Shown here piece by piece: positions 21,437 through 36,700 of a stretch of DNA of 64,000 nt. The stretch's first letter is position 1, and every line of letters starts with the position of its first letter. The stretch is from Promerops cafer (Eukaryota; Chordata; Aves; Passeriformes; Nectariniidae), in the NCBI GenBank assembly GCA_013398275.1, contig VZSE01009416.1, forward strand, positions 30,582 through 94,581, in the 5' to 3' direction. The notes below the pieces were generated by a model, which was not told the origin of the DNA, ran no database searches, and saw only the letters and a list, made by a program, of their open reading frames with translations. Made by a program: the position numbers and the translations under genes.

Positions 21437-21774
21437 CTAAACATGAGAAATGGAAGGATAAAGGAGAACTCCACTAAACGTGGAGTACATTTCATCAGAG
21501 TCTGTGTAGGCCAGTTTGCCTCCTGTTACAACAACGTTTACTTCGTCTCCTGCTTTGAGGTGAAGAACAAGGTGGAACGTCCCAGGACCACCACAGGTCT
21601 GTTTCCCCGAGTAGGGTTTGTGATACTCCAGCAGTTCCCTCCTGTAGCCAGCAGTGTGGAGCTGAGCCACGCTGGCGTTGGAGACGGACAGCACCGCTTC
21701 TACGTACTCATCCCTCTCCGGGGCCAGCACGGCGGTGATCAGGTAGCGCCCTTCATACGGCGATGTGAAAATGC
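21437..21774 (-). CDS. EMILIN2: EMILIN2 exon 8, C1q domain C-terminal part and stop
   Basis: Starting with the last two bases of a Gly codon, it encodes IFTSPYEGRYLITAVLAPER, then VLSVSNASVAQLHTAGYRRE, and ends ...YSTFSGVLLYPSISHV with a TAG stop at 21439-21437. The aromatic and glycine pattern (GRYLIT, FSGVLLYP) is the C1q/TNF jelly-roll signature. It contains one N-glycosylation sequon, NAS. Confidence 0.95.
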
Positions 21775-24700
21775 CTGCAGGAGAGACAGACTGGGCTGAC
21801 CACAGTTACTCCAGATGGGGACACCTGACTGCCCTAAGCACAATAAAGCCATAAAGCCACATGGGGCACCCACTGCTCCATACACAATGTCAGCCTGGGC
21901 AGGTGACCAACTGATCGAAGTCATGAAGGCGAAGGCACACCTAGCACTTCAGTGCTTGAGAAGGAGGCAGCCCCCACTTAGGGCCCGTGGGGAGGCAATG
22001 TGAGAACCTCCCTCCTTCTCCTCCAGGTGACCCAGCCATGGTGAAGTGGATTAGTAAGGAACCTCACCTCTGCTACCTGGGCTCAGCTGGCCTCAGGTGG
22101 GCTGAGGAGCACAACCAGCTGTGCTGGCAGTGCAGACGTAGAGGTGAGCTGGGCCTCAGGAGTACTGGGCAGTCATGGAAAACCAGCCATGAAAGCGTGT
22201 GCCTGTCCACACCCACAGGAAGCTTTTAGCACCATGTGTCTGGTTTAGATGGACTGACTTTGTTTAACGTACCAGCAAGGCCTGAAGTAATGTGGAACAC
22301 TGGTAACCCATGCTCCTGCCTGTCTAGCATGGCTGTGGGTGCATTCCTTGGCTCTTACCTGTATTGGGGTTATAATAGTCCCCATCATTCACAAGCACTT
22401 TGTTGAAGTGAACCACGCCGACATCACTGGAGAAAGGCTTCTGTGTGAGCCCAGCAGAAAATGACACCAGAGAGGGCACAGCAGCAGTGGCAGGTCCTGA
22501 AATGGGTAACAACATTCAGAGTCAGAGTCACATCAGGATGATAACACAGCCTTTTCCCTGTGATGCTTTATAATCCTCTGTCTGTTCCTGCACATACTCC
22601 ACTTGAACTAATCCTGCCAGATGCAGGATGCCAGAATTAGCAGAATACATATTGCTGGCCCAGGCCCCAGTTGTCTCACCATAAAATTTACTGAGCACCA
22701 TAAAGTTCCTGCCACAGGTCTTTTGAGGTTTTTTTTCCCTTCTAAGGAAACAGTACATGGCTAGTAAATGCTGGCAGTGGAAATCCTACCACACTTCAAT
22801 TCAACAGTGCTTCTGCCAAAGACCTTCTTCAGGACAGAGGCTACCTTTCAACATCTCCACTCTCCAGCACTATCACAATGGCCATAGGAATGCTAAAGAT
22901 TATAGCTTGTGCCATCTTTCTTTCCTTGTCACGTTGAGAAGCTGTGCACAGCTTAGATCTCCCACTTTCTCTGCCAAAGCATAGTGAAAATGGCTATAAG
23001 AAAATATAACATTTCCGTGTTAATGCAAAAGAACCTTTTGTCTCTTTCCGGCACTTCTCTTTTGCGGGACTTTTCACTTTACAGTTTTTTCTTTTCTCCA
23101 CAGATAAACAGACACTTGGGTATTTTATAGTGGCTATCTGGCTACTAGATGAACACTGCTGGATGAAATTGGATGAAATATAATTTGGACAATTAAGACG
23201 AATTTTTACTTTTAACAGACTGACTTAATAGCAAGTGTTCAGTGCTCAGCCACTTATTAGTCCCATCCCAAATACCTTCCCTTTAAACATTTTCCTTAAG
23301 GCAGTACACACTGCTAGAAACAGTCAATTCTTGCTGCTTTGTCTGGGCAAGTAGCTAAACAACAAATGCCCTGAAGTTGTCCACAACTGCTGTTTCACCC
23401 TGCTCCTTCTGCCTGCCTTAAAATTAATGTTTGGCCTCTCCCTCTCAATCAGAGATGGCCATAAGCAACAAACGCTAAATTCATCAAATCCTGAATTGAA
23501 AGGGACCCCCAAGGACCATCTAAGTCCAACTCCTGGCCCTGCACAGGACATCCCAATAATCACACCTTGTGCCTGAGAGCATTGTCCAAACACTTCTTGA
23601 ACTCTGTCAGGCTGGAGCTGTAACCACTTCCCTGGGGAGCCCATTGCAGTGCCCGACAACCCTATGGGTAAAAACACTTTTCCTAAAATCCAATCTAATT
23701 CAGATGATATTGCTTAAAAATTGAAGTTTAAAAAGGTCACATAACTTCATCTAAAACGTGGATATACAAATGTTCTGCTATCCACAGTTTTTCTGAATAA
23801 TTCAGCTTAGGGGACTGCGGAGAAGGAGGCAAAGGGGAAGACATGCCTGCAACTTCAGAACTGGCAGATAACTACAGTGATTTCCCTCAGGGGCTGGTAA
23901 CCAGCTGCCTCACATATCTTTGGAAATCTTCTTATTCAGCATTTTGTCTCAAGCTCAGAAGACAGACAGAAGCCCTTTTTCATTACTCCTACCTGCCAGT
24001 GTGCCTGCAGGTGCTCCTGAAAGCTAAGATGAGGTTATTTGAAAGGACCAAAATTAATTGCAGGAAGCCTAGTTACTTAAACAGCTTCTGTAAAGCTCCA
24101 CCACCTTATCACAATGCTACTTACACAGGAAGCTACTCTTAGCTTACTTTGAGACTCAAATTAACTGAAAACACACCTCAGATTGTTGGCTCATTCAAAA
24201 GGTTTCCATCCCCTGCAGTCACACTGCAAAATGGAACAAACCACGTGTTGCCTGCCCAAAAACACTGCCAGCTTTGGAGCAGCTACAGTCCTGTTTGGGT
24301 TGGCGTCATCTAAATAAAGGATCAACTCCTGCCCTGGCTCTCCATGGCTTCCTTCAATATTTTCCTTCATTAATTGCTAGAATAGTTATTAGAAGCAACT
24401 ATTTGTTGCTATGCTGATGGAATTGCTTCAGATCTGCAGCCTAGATTCCAAGCCATACGTATCTATTCAAAGGAGAAATCTTAAACCTGTCCAAATGTCC
24501 TGTAGATCAGTTCAGGGGGTCATATAAGGAGACACAGTAAAGATGCAGTGTGTCTGTGCTCTCTTCCCCTCTCCCCACCTCCTGGATGGAGTTGTGCCTG
24601 TTTGAAGTTTTCACAGTTCCTACCAACAGCTCAGCAGCACTTCTGCAGAATTTTACAGAGGGCTGCACCACCTTCTCCTACATGCCCCCTCTTGCAAACA

Positions 24701-27700
24701 CTTTTCTTCATGCAAAGATGAAAGTTCAGCTTCTCGAAGGAAGGTCCAGACTTGGACACTTACTTTCACTTAAGCAGTCAATATTGTGGAAGTATAAACA
24801 TAAAAAAAAAAAAAAATTAAATTAAAGCTGTGAACTACAGGCTCTGATGAAGAAACTGCTATGCAGACAAAATATTTCACAGAAGTTTCAACCACAGCTT
24901 CACTCCCCCTTTTGGGAGTGGTAAAGGCTCTTTTGACTTAAGATGCATTCAAGAAGGCTTCACTTGAGATATTATACATACAGGTAAGGAGGAGCAGGTA
25001 AGTCTGTTCTTGGCAATCTACGCTACTCTAATGTGTTTTGGGGAGTCAAAAAAAACACAGAAGATGCATGGGTGGCCCTTGTTAGGTTACATCTACTTCC
25101 ACCCATCTGCTAGTTGTTCCACCTCTCTTTTGACTTCCAAGCACAGTTCATGCCTCCCACAGAGGCCAAGGGCCAAAAGGAAAGAAAAGAAAAAAAATAT
25201 TAAGCAAAACAAAACAGCACACAGCATAGGCATTTGCTATCAAGATGAAAGGAGAAAAAATAACAGTGTGATGGTGCTGTGGACAACTGCTCAGCAACTG
25301 GAATGAAGATTCTTCAAGAACTGACACAGAAGAGAGACTAAGTATGTAATTCATTTGTCAGTAGGCACTTATGATTCCCTTGGATACAGCAGGAGTAAGG
25401 GGGATTTGTCAGATTTCCTCTCACAAATGGTCAATACTCCTAAATCTAAATGAGGGCAAAGTGTGTAATTTCAGTTAGAGCAAATGGGACAAAAGTACAA
25501 GCAATTTATCACTTCCCTGCCTATTTTTTTTAAACTCTCCAATTTGACCTTAACATCTCATTTTCAGAAACATTCCTCCTGCCTATGGCTTGGCCATGCA
25601 GCACAGCACCACACTGATTTCCATGAGCTAGTGCTCAATGAAGCTGCTCTGCTAAGTCACAGTGATTCTGATGTGGATGATAACTCAGTGTGTTATGAAG
25701 ACACACATATTTTCCTCCTGAGCTGGTTAGTAACATCTGTCTGCTCTTACAATTCCATCCTTTCACACTGCAGCAAGAGAATATTGCTCCAGCATTTACC
25801 TACTGTTCCTTATACATAGCTAAGGAATCTGAAAAAAAAATCAAGAAGTGCTCTTGTGCTGAAAATATGCAAATCATGCCTCAGCATTCAAGAAAAGCAT
25901 GAAAGTCGGCTACTTTAGTCCCAGGAGACAGAATTGGAGCCCTCAGCTTCTTCCTGAGCAGTGCTTTTATGTAACAGAAGTTATTCAGAGACAGAAATGA
26001 AAGAGAGTACTCAGAAGGCCATTTTACTAGTACAAGCTTCTTATATTAGGAATTAAAGTACAAGAAGGTCTGATCATCTTTCAAATTTGAATTTGAGCAC
26101 CACTGGGTACTCAAAATGTACTGGGTGAAGACTGCCAAAGACATTATAAACGTTTGTCCTGAACTAATTAGACAGTAAGGATTCCTTGATGCCTTATTTA
26201 CACAATAAGTTCCTCCTCCAGTAAGCCAAAAATCTTCCCTTCCCCAGCTGTTAATTTCCACAGCACTGTTACCTCCTGAATTCTGTCCCAGAATGCTCTC
26301 TCTTCATCAGACACTGACAATTAGAATCCCAGAATCTCAGACTCAATTGGACTGGAAAAGACCTCTGAGATCATCGAGTGCAACCTATGACTGAACACCA
26401 TCATGTCAACCAGGGCACTGGGTGCCACATCCAGTCACTCCTTAAATATCTCCAGGGACCGTGACTCCACCACCTCCCTGGGCAGTCTATCCCGGTGTCT
26501 GATCTCCCTTTCTGTGAAGAATCTCTGCCTAATGTCCAATCTAAACCTCCCCTGGCGCAGCTTAAGGCTATGTCCTCTTGTCCTGTCACTTGTTTCCTGG
26601 GAGAAGAGGCTGATCACCAGCTGGCTGCGCCCTCCTTTCAGGTGGATAACCCCTGAGCCTCCTCTTCTCCAGGCTAAACAACGCCAGCCCCCTCAGCTCC
26701 TCACAGGACTTGTGCTCCAGACTCTTCACCAGCTTCACTGCCCTTCTCTGGACACGCTCCAGCACCTCAGCGTCCTTCCAGAACTGAGAGGCCCAGAACT
26801 GGATGCAGCACTTGAGGTGTGGCCTCCCCAGTGCCAAATACAGGGGAAGAACCACTTCCCTAGTCCTGCTGGCCACACTATTTGCGATAGAGGCCAGGAT
26901 GCCATTGGTCTCCTTGGCCACCTTGGCACACGCTGCCTCATGTTCAGCCACTGTTGACCAGCACCCCCAGGTCCTTATCCATGGGGCAGCTTTCCAGCCA
27001 CTCTGCCCCAGCCTGTAGCACTGCAGCAGCTTATTGTGGCCAAAGTGCAGGACCTGGTACTTGGTCATGTTGAACCTCATCCAATTGTCCTCAGCCATCA
27101 ATCCAGCCAGTCCAGATTAGGGACAGTGGCTGTAAATGCTCCAACTCCACAGAAGTCTTAACAGCTTTTGGTACCACCCTTATCTCTCTGTTTCCTGACT
27201 ACCTGCCATTGAGGTCTGCAAGGCACACTGTGGGAATTTTAAGGACAGATCACATCGAATATCTTGTATTTAGATAGGTACTCAGTGGCATGGATCAGGA
27301 AAATGAACTCCTTGGTCAAGCCTACCTCCCCCTGGATCCCAGGGTGGTAACTGTTCCACCAACATGTTCCACCAAGCAGCAGATGGGCACACTCCTGCCT
27401 TACCCTGCCTTTTCAACACTCCTCACATCCACCTACTGTTTCACACAGTTTTAGCATAAACTTATTAAACTACTGCTATCTATAAATTGCAATGGGAAGA
27501 AAACCCCGAGGAAATCCATTTATCACAGAAATCTAGACATCTATATTGGCTTTGCTGGCATCAAGATAAATGAATGTTTCTTTACTTCTTATCCTCTTCC
27601 AGAAACCTCATCTATTGCTGCCTGTTCTTACTACCACAATCCTCAAATGCAAAAAGATTGCTTTAAGGCTATGGTGGAATTTTAATTAGTAGGTATAAAT

Positions 27701-30700
27701 ATCATAATGAGAGCATGAACTCTTTACAATTCTTTTTTTGTCAGTCCCCAGACCATTCTTCATGAAGTGTATTTGTGATTTTGTTATACCCATCAAACTA
27801 AGTCCTGGGGCGGTAGGTTTTTGGATTCCATAAAGCCCTAATGTTTCACTTCCATCTATTGCCCATATTTCCTCAAACAAATTTTGATGAAATAACTTTT
27901 TTTGCAGAGGATGTGGAAATACTTTGATCAAGGATACCATTCCCCAGGGTTTGATAATATCTTGAGTATGAGGCTGCAGGGCTGGCAGCACCAAATCAAC
28001 ATATTTATCTAGGCCAACCAGCATGTCCCACATAAATTTTATACCTGTTCATCATACAAATCCATAAATAAATTTTGATATTAACATTTATGAAAAAAAG
28101 CACCCCAGCAAAGCAAGAAAACTGCATTTTGTATCATTTTAATCAGTGCCTGTCAGTGGCAGCACTTCTGCTTTCACTGAAGTCAGGATCTTGAGCCCTG
28201 GTGACTATAACAAAGCCAGACACTCTCACAAGAAGAGAACAATCTCATGCACTAGGCTAAGATGCTAGCAGTTACTCAAGATCTTAGTCTTGGCCTTATT
28301 CATTTTTTATTAAAGAAATAATAAAATTATCATAAATATCTATTTACTTTCTCATTTAGAAGGCAAACAGAAAGGTGCATACTGCCATTAGCTAGAAAAT
28401 ACAAACCCTCTGTATTTAAAAAACACATAGTGAAGTAAGTAGCAAGAACCCAAAATGATTTTTCAAAACCTAACTCCTCTCCCCACCTCCATATTTTCAA
28501 AAGAAACAGATTATATTTAATGCTTAGGTCTAGCAAATATCGGTCAGGTTTTCCTCAATGCTAAACTTAAATACTAAAAATTAACACATTTTTTTCTCTC
28601 AGCCATGAACTTCCAGGGACTGAAATAAACATTAAGAACCCATGTGAAAAATTTCTAGGAAACAACTGCCTTACCTTGTGAATCTGTGGTAGAATGAGAT
28701 GACTTTGGATATCCTACAAAGGAAAAGCAGTATGTGTGACTCAGTACACAGCAAAGTACATTATGACCAAATATCACTGCAGTCCTCTAGAAAGCAGCCC
28801 CAGTTACTGATCAGCAACCTACCAAAACAGCTCTTAAATAGGGTCTCCTATGAAATGCTCAATTATTGTTAAACTGGGGTGGTCATGGCAAAGAGAACCA
28901 AGTTATTACTTCAATGTACTAAATCCCCTGCAAGCATTATGGAAAGAAAAAAAAACATTTAAGTTTCCCTAGTGGCAAAGACTGCTGTAGTTACCAGGGA
29001 TTTACATCATCTCTGTTGACCTCATGCTTTGTGCATCCTTGGAAAGGCAGCAAAACTGGCACTGAACGTGTTTCCCCTACTTCTGCAGCCAGCTGGAGTC
29101 TGCAGAGGCCCATTCACAAATCACCTCTGCTGTAAACCCATTCCCAACAGCAACAGCCTCAGTGGGTGTCCACGAAAGGCCAAAAGGGGGCTGGTAAAGC
29201 ACAGCAGATCTCAGTGTCACCTCTCCAGCAAGACCAGACACATTCATTGGGCTCAGTCAGGAGTGATGCACTACCAGTTTGGTTCTCTCACCTGGTGCTC
29301 CAGCATACCCTTCAGCAATGGGCATGGTACTTTGGCCAGCCTGGCCATCCACACTTCTAAGACGCCCTCTCCCAGACATCAAAACCGTGCCAGGAGGTCC
29401 TGCCTCCCCCGTCTCCAAGATGATGCCGGTTGTTCCAGGCAGAAGTGGCACAACTGCTGACCCTGGCAGAGCTGGGCGTGGAGGCGGTCTCAGATGTGGT
29501 GGCAGGAGGGGGATCCTCTGGCGTGGGGGTTGTACCCTGGGCCTTGATGGCAGCAGGGATATGCCAGGCTGGGGCTGCATGGGTGGCCTCGGTGGCAATG
29601 GCTGCTGTGGTACTTCTGGTTGCCCTTTGACATGATGAAAGAGGAGGAAAAATACAGAATTATTTGCCTAAAATAGAACCTAAGTTTGCATAGTTTTGCA
29701 TAGTAAATACTTCAAAATAAAACAGGACTCAGTTGGAGGCCACCTGTTCCCTCAGACCCAAGACTGCACTGGCTAAACAGCGTTCCACTCCTGAAGTACT
29801 GAAGAATCCCCTCTTTACAGCCTGTGTGACACAGGGAAAGGAATGAAGGCAGCCTGCAGACAGGACAAGCAGCAATCAAACAACCTATGAACATTCATGC
29901 AATTGCTACACCAGCTTGGCCTTTCTGCACCAAGCAGGCTGAGTATCACACTCATTCCCAACAGTACCTTCATTCCAAAGCATGCTCGCTCTCTCTCTCT
30001 CTCTCCTTTCACTTCAGTTCTCCTCAACCCCTCACACCCACTGCACTTGCTTTCGACTCTGTACTCACACAGGTCTTAGCACAAGGCTCTCCCTTTGGCA
30101 CGATCATAAAGAAAATTATCCACAGCAAAAACATCAGTAAAGGAACATGACTTAAGAGGTTTTCTCCCTTTCTTTAAAAAGCAACAAACTTAAATGTCCT
30201 AGTACTTCCATTACTAGGAAGTAATTCCATAGTATTTTCTGACAATAAAGGATATTATCTACCAGAAAATTCTTTATTGTTTAAATAGAAGAGATACCAT
30301 TAAAAAACTTTTCCACTGGGGCAGCCAACCCATATAACACCAGGGTTGAACAGCGCTGACATGGTTCCCTTTGTGTATCTGGTCAAGTTCTAAGCCCTTT
30401 ATAGGAACTCTGGTTTATTCATAAAAATGAAGTCCTAGATGACACTTAAGGATGCAGTGCCCTCCCAAGAGTAAAGCTGAATTGCATTTACACTAAGAAC
30501 AGAAATTTACAAATGTGTAGATTTTAGCAGATGCAATGACAGCTTTTACACAGAATAAACAGAATTTCATGCTCAATTAGACTTCAGCATAGGTTACTTT
30601 GGTTGTATTTTGAGAATAAAACATGTCTTTAGGTGCAGGGATAGATGTGAGTTTCTGTAGAAATGGGCAAACATCCTGTTGCAAATTTATCTGATACAAC

Positions 30701-33700
30701 TCGTCACATACCAGAGATGCTTGCCAAGGTCCCCAGTGGAGACCACCTCTCTGAGTGGTGCTCACAACGAGGAACTTCAATTCAGTGCAGTCCAAAATCA
30801 GCCCAGGCAAATTCACCAGTGGCTAGGGCTAAGCCATCTGCCTGTGCTGAGAAGCAGATGTGGTGTGAGGCTTCCCCTGCCTCTGCTGTGTGTCTGGGGA
30901 CCCCAGGAGAGCCTTGCTCTGCACCTTTGGGGAAGAGCTTACAATGAAATTGTGCAGGTATTGTCCCCAACACATGGCTGGGGTCCAGACAGCGTCACTG
31001 GCAACCCACGTGCTGTTTTGTGACTACTCGACACCTGCACTTTACCCTTGTGAATCTCATTTCTTGTTTTCAGTCTCATAAAAGGCTTAAAAGCCCACAT
31101 AAGCCTTTAGGTGTACTGGGAGGCTGTCTGAAGTCATAGTCTCACACCACCTGCATTCATTTGCTAGATACGGCTGCTAGAAAAAACCCTCCCTCAGCTT
31201 TGCTGGCTGACTTTTAACCATCAGGAGAATTGAAACTCATACAAGCGACGGACCACAAAGCTGGGCTGAAACTCACTCAGTGACTCTGTCTACAAGGCAG
31301 AGGCCTAAGCAGTGAAATGTCTGCTATATACAGACTAAAAACACTTTCATAAAAACTTTAAAATTAAAAAAAATTATAAAATTTTTAAAAAAAAACCCTG
31401 AAACTGTCAAAGTGAATTTTTTAACATTATTATTGACTTTGTACGACATCTTCCGTCCACAGAAGCATTGATTTAGACCTTGAACTAAAGTTTTCAGATT
31501 AACCTCATAGAAAAAACAAATTGACAAAGTACCTTGGGATGCATGTACTTGTCATTTCTTGAGTCAATTATGCTAAGCTTCATTAAGACAATTATTTGGG
31601 ATGACACTGGGAAAATGAATACATTTCTCTGCTTGCATTTCTAGACCTTTAAATAACAATCAACTGCTGAAATCCCATATCCTGTGCAAACTGCTTCCTT
31701 GCATGCAACATCAATATTCAGAATTGTCTCATCTCCGTAACGCTAAATCCAGAATCACTCGCCTAAAGCTCAACTTCAAGTGGAAGCAATCAGATATGTG
31801 TGAGTAGAGATCTGCTTTAACTTTGTGGAGCAGGCCATGACCACAATCTTCCCACCGTCTTCCCATCTATCTGGGAAGGCAAGAATAGAGCTGAGATCAT
31901 CACACAGCTGGGCACAGTAACACTGTTCCCAGCAGCAGCATCCTTGCTGCTCTGCTTGTCATCACTGCTGTGAGTGACAATGTGGTTACCACATCACATA
32001 CCAGCATCTTCTCGTGCTCTCCTCAGCCCCCAAAACACGCAGAAACAAAGTGCATAAAGCTAACTAGAGAGTAAAGGAATCTGTGACTACTCTCACAAGA
32101 AGCCAAAAAGACCTCACTTGAATTTTGTTATAGACACCAAGGGGATTTTACAATTCTGTTAGAAAGCAGCATTGTGCACAAGCTCACAGGAAGCCCGGAG
32201 GAACTGACTCTGTGACTATTCACACTACAGCATTAAAAATTTTATGTTGCATTTTATCTATGCTGTAATGCAGAGCACACATTTAGCTTCTTAGGCCACA
32301 ACTTCATCAGACACTATTTTGCTGTTGGTTTCAAAACCCTGCTACACAGACAACTATCATAGGAATTGCAGGTCAGGTCAAATAACCGTAACAAAAGCAA
32401 ACTGCACTCCCAGCACGGTATCTGGCTGCAAGACCACACTTTTGATTCCTGGTAAACTTCAGGGATATATATACAAAAAGGCAGTATGTTAAAAAGGACC
32501 ACCAACTTTAACATGGCTTTCAGTTTCATGCCATGTGAAGAGCAGACATACCCGCAGAGAGGAACAGAGTGCAATGAGAACAACTTAGACTACGAGACAT
32601 GAACCTGGGGGAAGGCACCATTTAATGTGGATGGAAAGCTGCTGGATCCTTTTACCTAGGAGAGCACATCATGCCTGGTTCCCTAAATGCTTAGAGCAGA
32701 CCACTGCCTGCTGTCACCACTGCCTTGTGGGCCGCAGGACATTTCACTACCTTCGCCAGGAAATACAACAAATTAAACACATTTCTGGTCCCTGGGTTCG
32801 TATTTGATGCACAGTCATTTGCTAAGTTGGCTTGTTAGTTTGGATTGAGGCATTTGAAACCCCTGAATAAAAAATATGGAAGAAAATACAGCCATATTTT
32901 TAAGATGAGGGTCATTTGACTTTGCTGGGCTTACACTGCTTCGTAAGATTTTATGTTTTATTTCTTGCAACACATCCTCGCCTTACTGCCCTCAACAACT
33001 TCATCAGTAACAACTTGTTTCTGTTTCGGCCCCTCTGAAGTCAAATGACATCATTTGAATGCTACGATATTCTGGCAAATTGTGCATAAGAAACTCTCCA
33101 CTGATCCAAGTCCAGGTCTTCCTGTCAAATAATGTTGGTATGGGAGACAATACTGCAGATCACAGATGTAAAAACAGTTAAAGCCATACCCCAACTCACG
33201 TTAACAGGGTTCCCAAAATCACTTCCAAAAAAGGCTCTTCTGCCAAAATCTTTCTGCAGCTCCTGCCATCAAAACTTACTTAGGGTGCTGTGCCAGACAG
33301 TGTTATTGTAATTGGAAACATTTGGGAACTGCAGTGTGTTCTGCATGAATCCTTTAGAGGCCAGAGGCACCCCACAGCAGCAAGGGATGCTCAGAGTGCC
33401 TGCACCCCAGACCCAGCATCAGCATCCTCCCACAGGCTTTTAACACCCAGTGGTGGATCGAGGGGGCTGCTCTGAAAAGCTATTATTTTGTGGAAACCCA
33501 GGTATGCAGAGGCTTTTTAATGCTTTAATACATTGAACAGGGACTGATAAATGCAACCCACGAGGTCACTTGAACACCTGCTTCAAATAGCAGAAAAAAG
33601 ATTACTACTTCTATGTATCTTGGACCTTTCTCCAGTGTTGGTCCCTAGTGCTAGTTAATTTTGGGCAAGATGGATGAGAAACAGGACTACACAGATACAC

Positions 33701-36700
33701 CATGTTCCATTTTAATGGAGACTGGGATGCTTCTGCAAGATCGAGGGATAAAAAGCCTAACCCTGTTAAATTTAAGTCAAAATTACAGCAAAAGATTTAT
33801 CTGAAATTTACAGTCCCTCTTCACATCCTCCTTTAAAGTTAAGAGAAACATTTTTTTTTTAATTCCGACAAAAGCTCCTCACCGCAGAAGGATTTTTGTG
33901 TCAAGTACTGCTATACATTTGGTTTTAAACAATTAATCTATCACAGGTTTTCAAGTCTCTGCCTTAGGGTGAGAAGGATAATCTTCCCTTCCTGAGGCAC
34001 AACTTGTCCATTGAAGAAAGAACACTCAAGAGTCTCGCATCTGATCTCTCCCAAGCACCATCAGCTGCAACAGCACACAAGCTCTTCCTTCAGCACCTCT
34101 TCTAATTTTAGCCAGTCATGGAAATTGGCCTCTTATTTATCTCATACGTGCACAGAATTAAAACCACAAGCATCAACCACCTGAAGAGTGCAGTTTCAAA
34201 ACAGTCTCCAATTCCTATGATTTGGCGTCATGCTAACAGAAACAGGAAAACAGGAACTCAGCTTCCTTCTGCAAACTTCAGCTCTCAGAAGAACAACCCA
34301 CTGCTGAAATTTGGAGCAAGACCTGCAGAGGGAACTGAGTGGCATTGGGCAAGGTCTCTAAACCTTCATGGCAAGGCTCACCAGCATGCTGAGGTTACCA
34401 TTTCCCAGCATTCTGAGCCAAAGGGAATCTGCCCCAGCTTCTCAGCTGCTCTCATACAAACTTTAAACAAAGTGGATGTAGATTTGCACCAACATGTTGG
34501 ACTATTAACAGAACTGGCTGAGGTGCTAAAAACATCGCCCGCTGGAATGTGCCAAGTACTGCCAACGACCTTGTGGGAATGCAAGCTTCTGGGAGAGCTA
34601 TGAAGCAGTCTTATATTGCCATGCCAAGATATGCCAGAGCTCATTTGTGAAACTTCTAGATCAAAGAATTGGTGCTGAATTATAATCATTAACTCATGCT
34701 AAGAACACAACTTAGAAGAAATCTTTCTTATCATAAATTTGAATTCATTTGACTTCAGTTTTCTCTATTTGCTTTTCAATTTTCCCTGAGGAATACAGAA
34801 TAATCTTCAACAACAAAATAAAACAAAACAAAAAAAAAATCAAATTAACTGGAATAATACAGACAATTATTACTTAAAACTCACTTTAAAATCACTACTC
34901 AAAACCACTACTTTTCCCACTCTCTTTATTCTAGCTCAAAGTAAACATAAAAACATGTAAGACTTCTTTTTTTTTGGAGGATTCTTTTAAAAGCACTCAA
35001 AGTACTCTGTGGTGTTCTGGAGCAAAGAGCCAAAATTAGAGTCACTGCAAAAACAAAGTAGGAATTGTGTAATATTAAGTTTTTCCTCTCTTGTTTAGCT
35101 CTTTTCTAAGAGTTTCAGAAAGGAAAGCCAGTTGAAAAACAAACAAACAGAAAGTAAAAAAAAATAAGCAAGAAACTTACTTGTGTTAGGCTGAGATCTC
35201 AGCATGCCTTCAATGTTTGTGGTGATTTTGGAAACCTGACTATGAAACTGTTGGACAGAGTTTTTGAGGCCAGAAATATCAGTGGAATGAGATGCTATAG
35301 TTCCATTCATTTCACGGATGCAGTTCCACAAGCTGCTCACGTGCCTATTCAGACCTTCTTTTATATTCTGTAAGCTGTCTGAAACAGAGTCCAGCTTGCC
35401 ACAGACTTTTTCAACATGTGAGACTCTGCTCTCGACATCTGAAACACCCTCCTGGACACCTTGGGTCTGTTCTTTGCACTTGCTAAGATCATTCAGGATA
35501 TGGTCATTCAGTTGTTCTAGTCTCTCTTTCACTTCACCACAGCAATTCTCACTGGAATGAGCAGTTTGATTTGCAAATGTTCTCTGCATTTGATCTATTT
35601 TTCGGAAGACACCTCTTTGTGTTTTTCTGCATGTCGAATTGACACCCAGAAGCTGCTCCCTGCAGCTACTCAGGCCATCTTGAAGATTTTTCATATCTTT
35701 ATCAATGGCATTGAGATTGTATCGGAATACACGCACGTCTCTCTGCATTTTCTGGATGTCACGTTGGTTACCCTTAATTAAGTTGAGTTTCTCACTAAGC
35801 GAGCTGTTTAGAGACTGCAGGAGGACAGAATTATTCTCTGTTTTCAAAAGCAAGTGATTGTATTTGTCGTTACAGTTTTCCAGCTGTTTCCGAAGGTCCT
35901 CCGTACCGCGCGGTGCAGACTGACATTTCTGCCCACAGAGCTGTTCGAGCGACAGCAGTTTGTCCTTCACAAAATTCATCTCTGCTGTAAACTGCTCATT
36001 TGCAAATCCTGCATCGCTGGGCAGGATAGGCCCAGGATTAACAAACATTCCATCCGGGTCTGTGGTGTTGGCAATCTCCAAAATAGTCCCGCCTAGCCTA
36101 ACCTCCAGTGCCCGCAGCTTTTGGTCGAACAAGTCTCTCAGCTCATCCACCTCAGCAGCGATAGCACCGCGCAGGGTCTCCTCAACGTAAAAACAGTGCT
36201 CTTCAGCATTTCGTTCTGTAATATTCATCCTTGCATCTAGCTCCTCCAGCCTCTCACCAAACACGTCTTCTAGATCTGGAGTCGACAGTCGAATTATTTC
36301 ATTGTCTATTCTGACATTCAAGATCCTCTGTGCTTCCATAATTCTGTCAATCTTCTTATCTAAATCTTTCATCAGTTGGTCAAAGTCATTTCCCTCACCC
36401 TTCTTGCAACAACTGGAGTCGTTTGATGGAATCTGAGTGCGGAGAGTATTTATTTCTTTCCTCAAGTCATTCTCTTTTCCTCTTATAACATCGATTATCC
36501 CTACACAGTTATTTTCACTGTCATCAGTATCCTCTAGTTTATATTCACAGGAGTTCTTCAGATCTGCCATTTTCTTTTCAAATCCTTCCATTATTTCTTG
36601 CCTGAGGGACTCAAATTTTGAGTCTATATAGTCCTGGTATATATTGTCACGGGGCATTGTTATTGTAGGTCCTTGTGCTGCCTCCTGCAGTTGTTTTAAT

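Larger units (their letters stand above)
22497..28674 (-). other. EMILIN2: EMILIN2 intron 6 with CR1 insertions
   Basis: This 6.2-kb intron contains two minus-oriented CR1 copies (23470-23700 and 26319-27125) and a short poly(A) tract near 24803-24816. The rest shows no exon or family I recognise. Confidence 0.75.

Noticed and set aside
26403..26957. 184-codon plus-strand open frame
   Set aside because: It lies antisense to the CR1 LINE and is explained by the retrotransposon sequence.
34118..34603. 161-codon plus-strand frame inside EMILIN2 intron 4
   Set aside because: There is no recognisable domain, no promoter and no splice context, and partly open frames exist on the opposite strand. 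It is kept only as a note for transcript checking.
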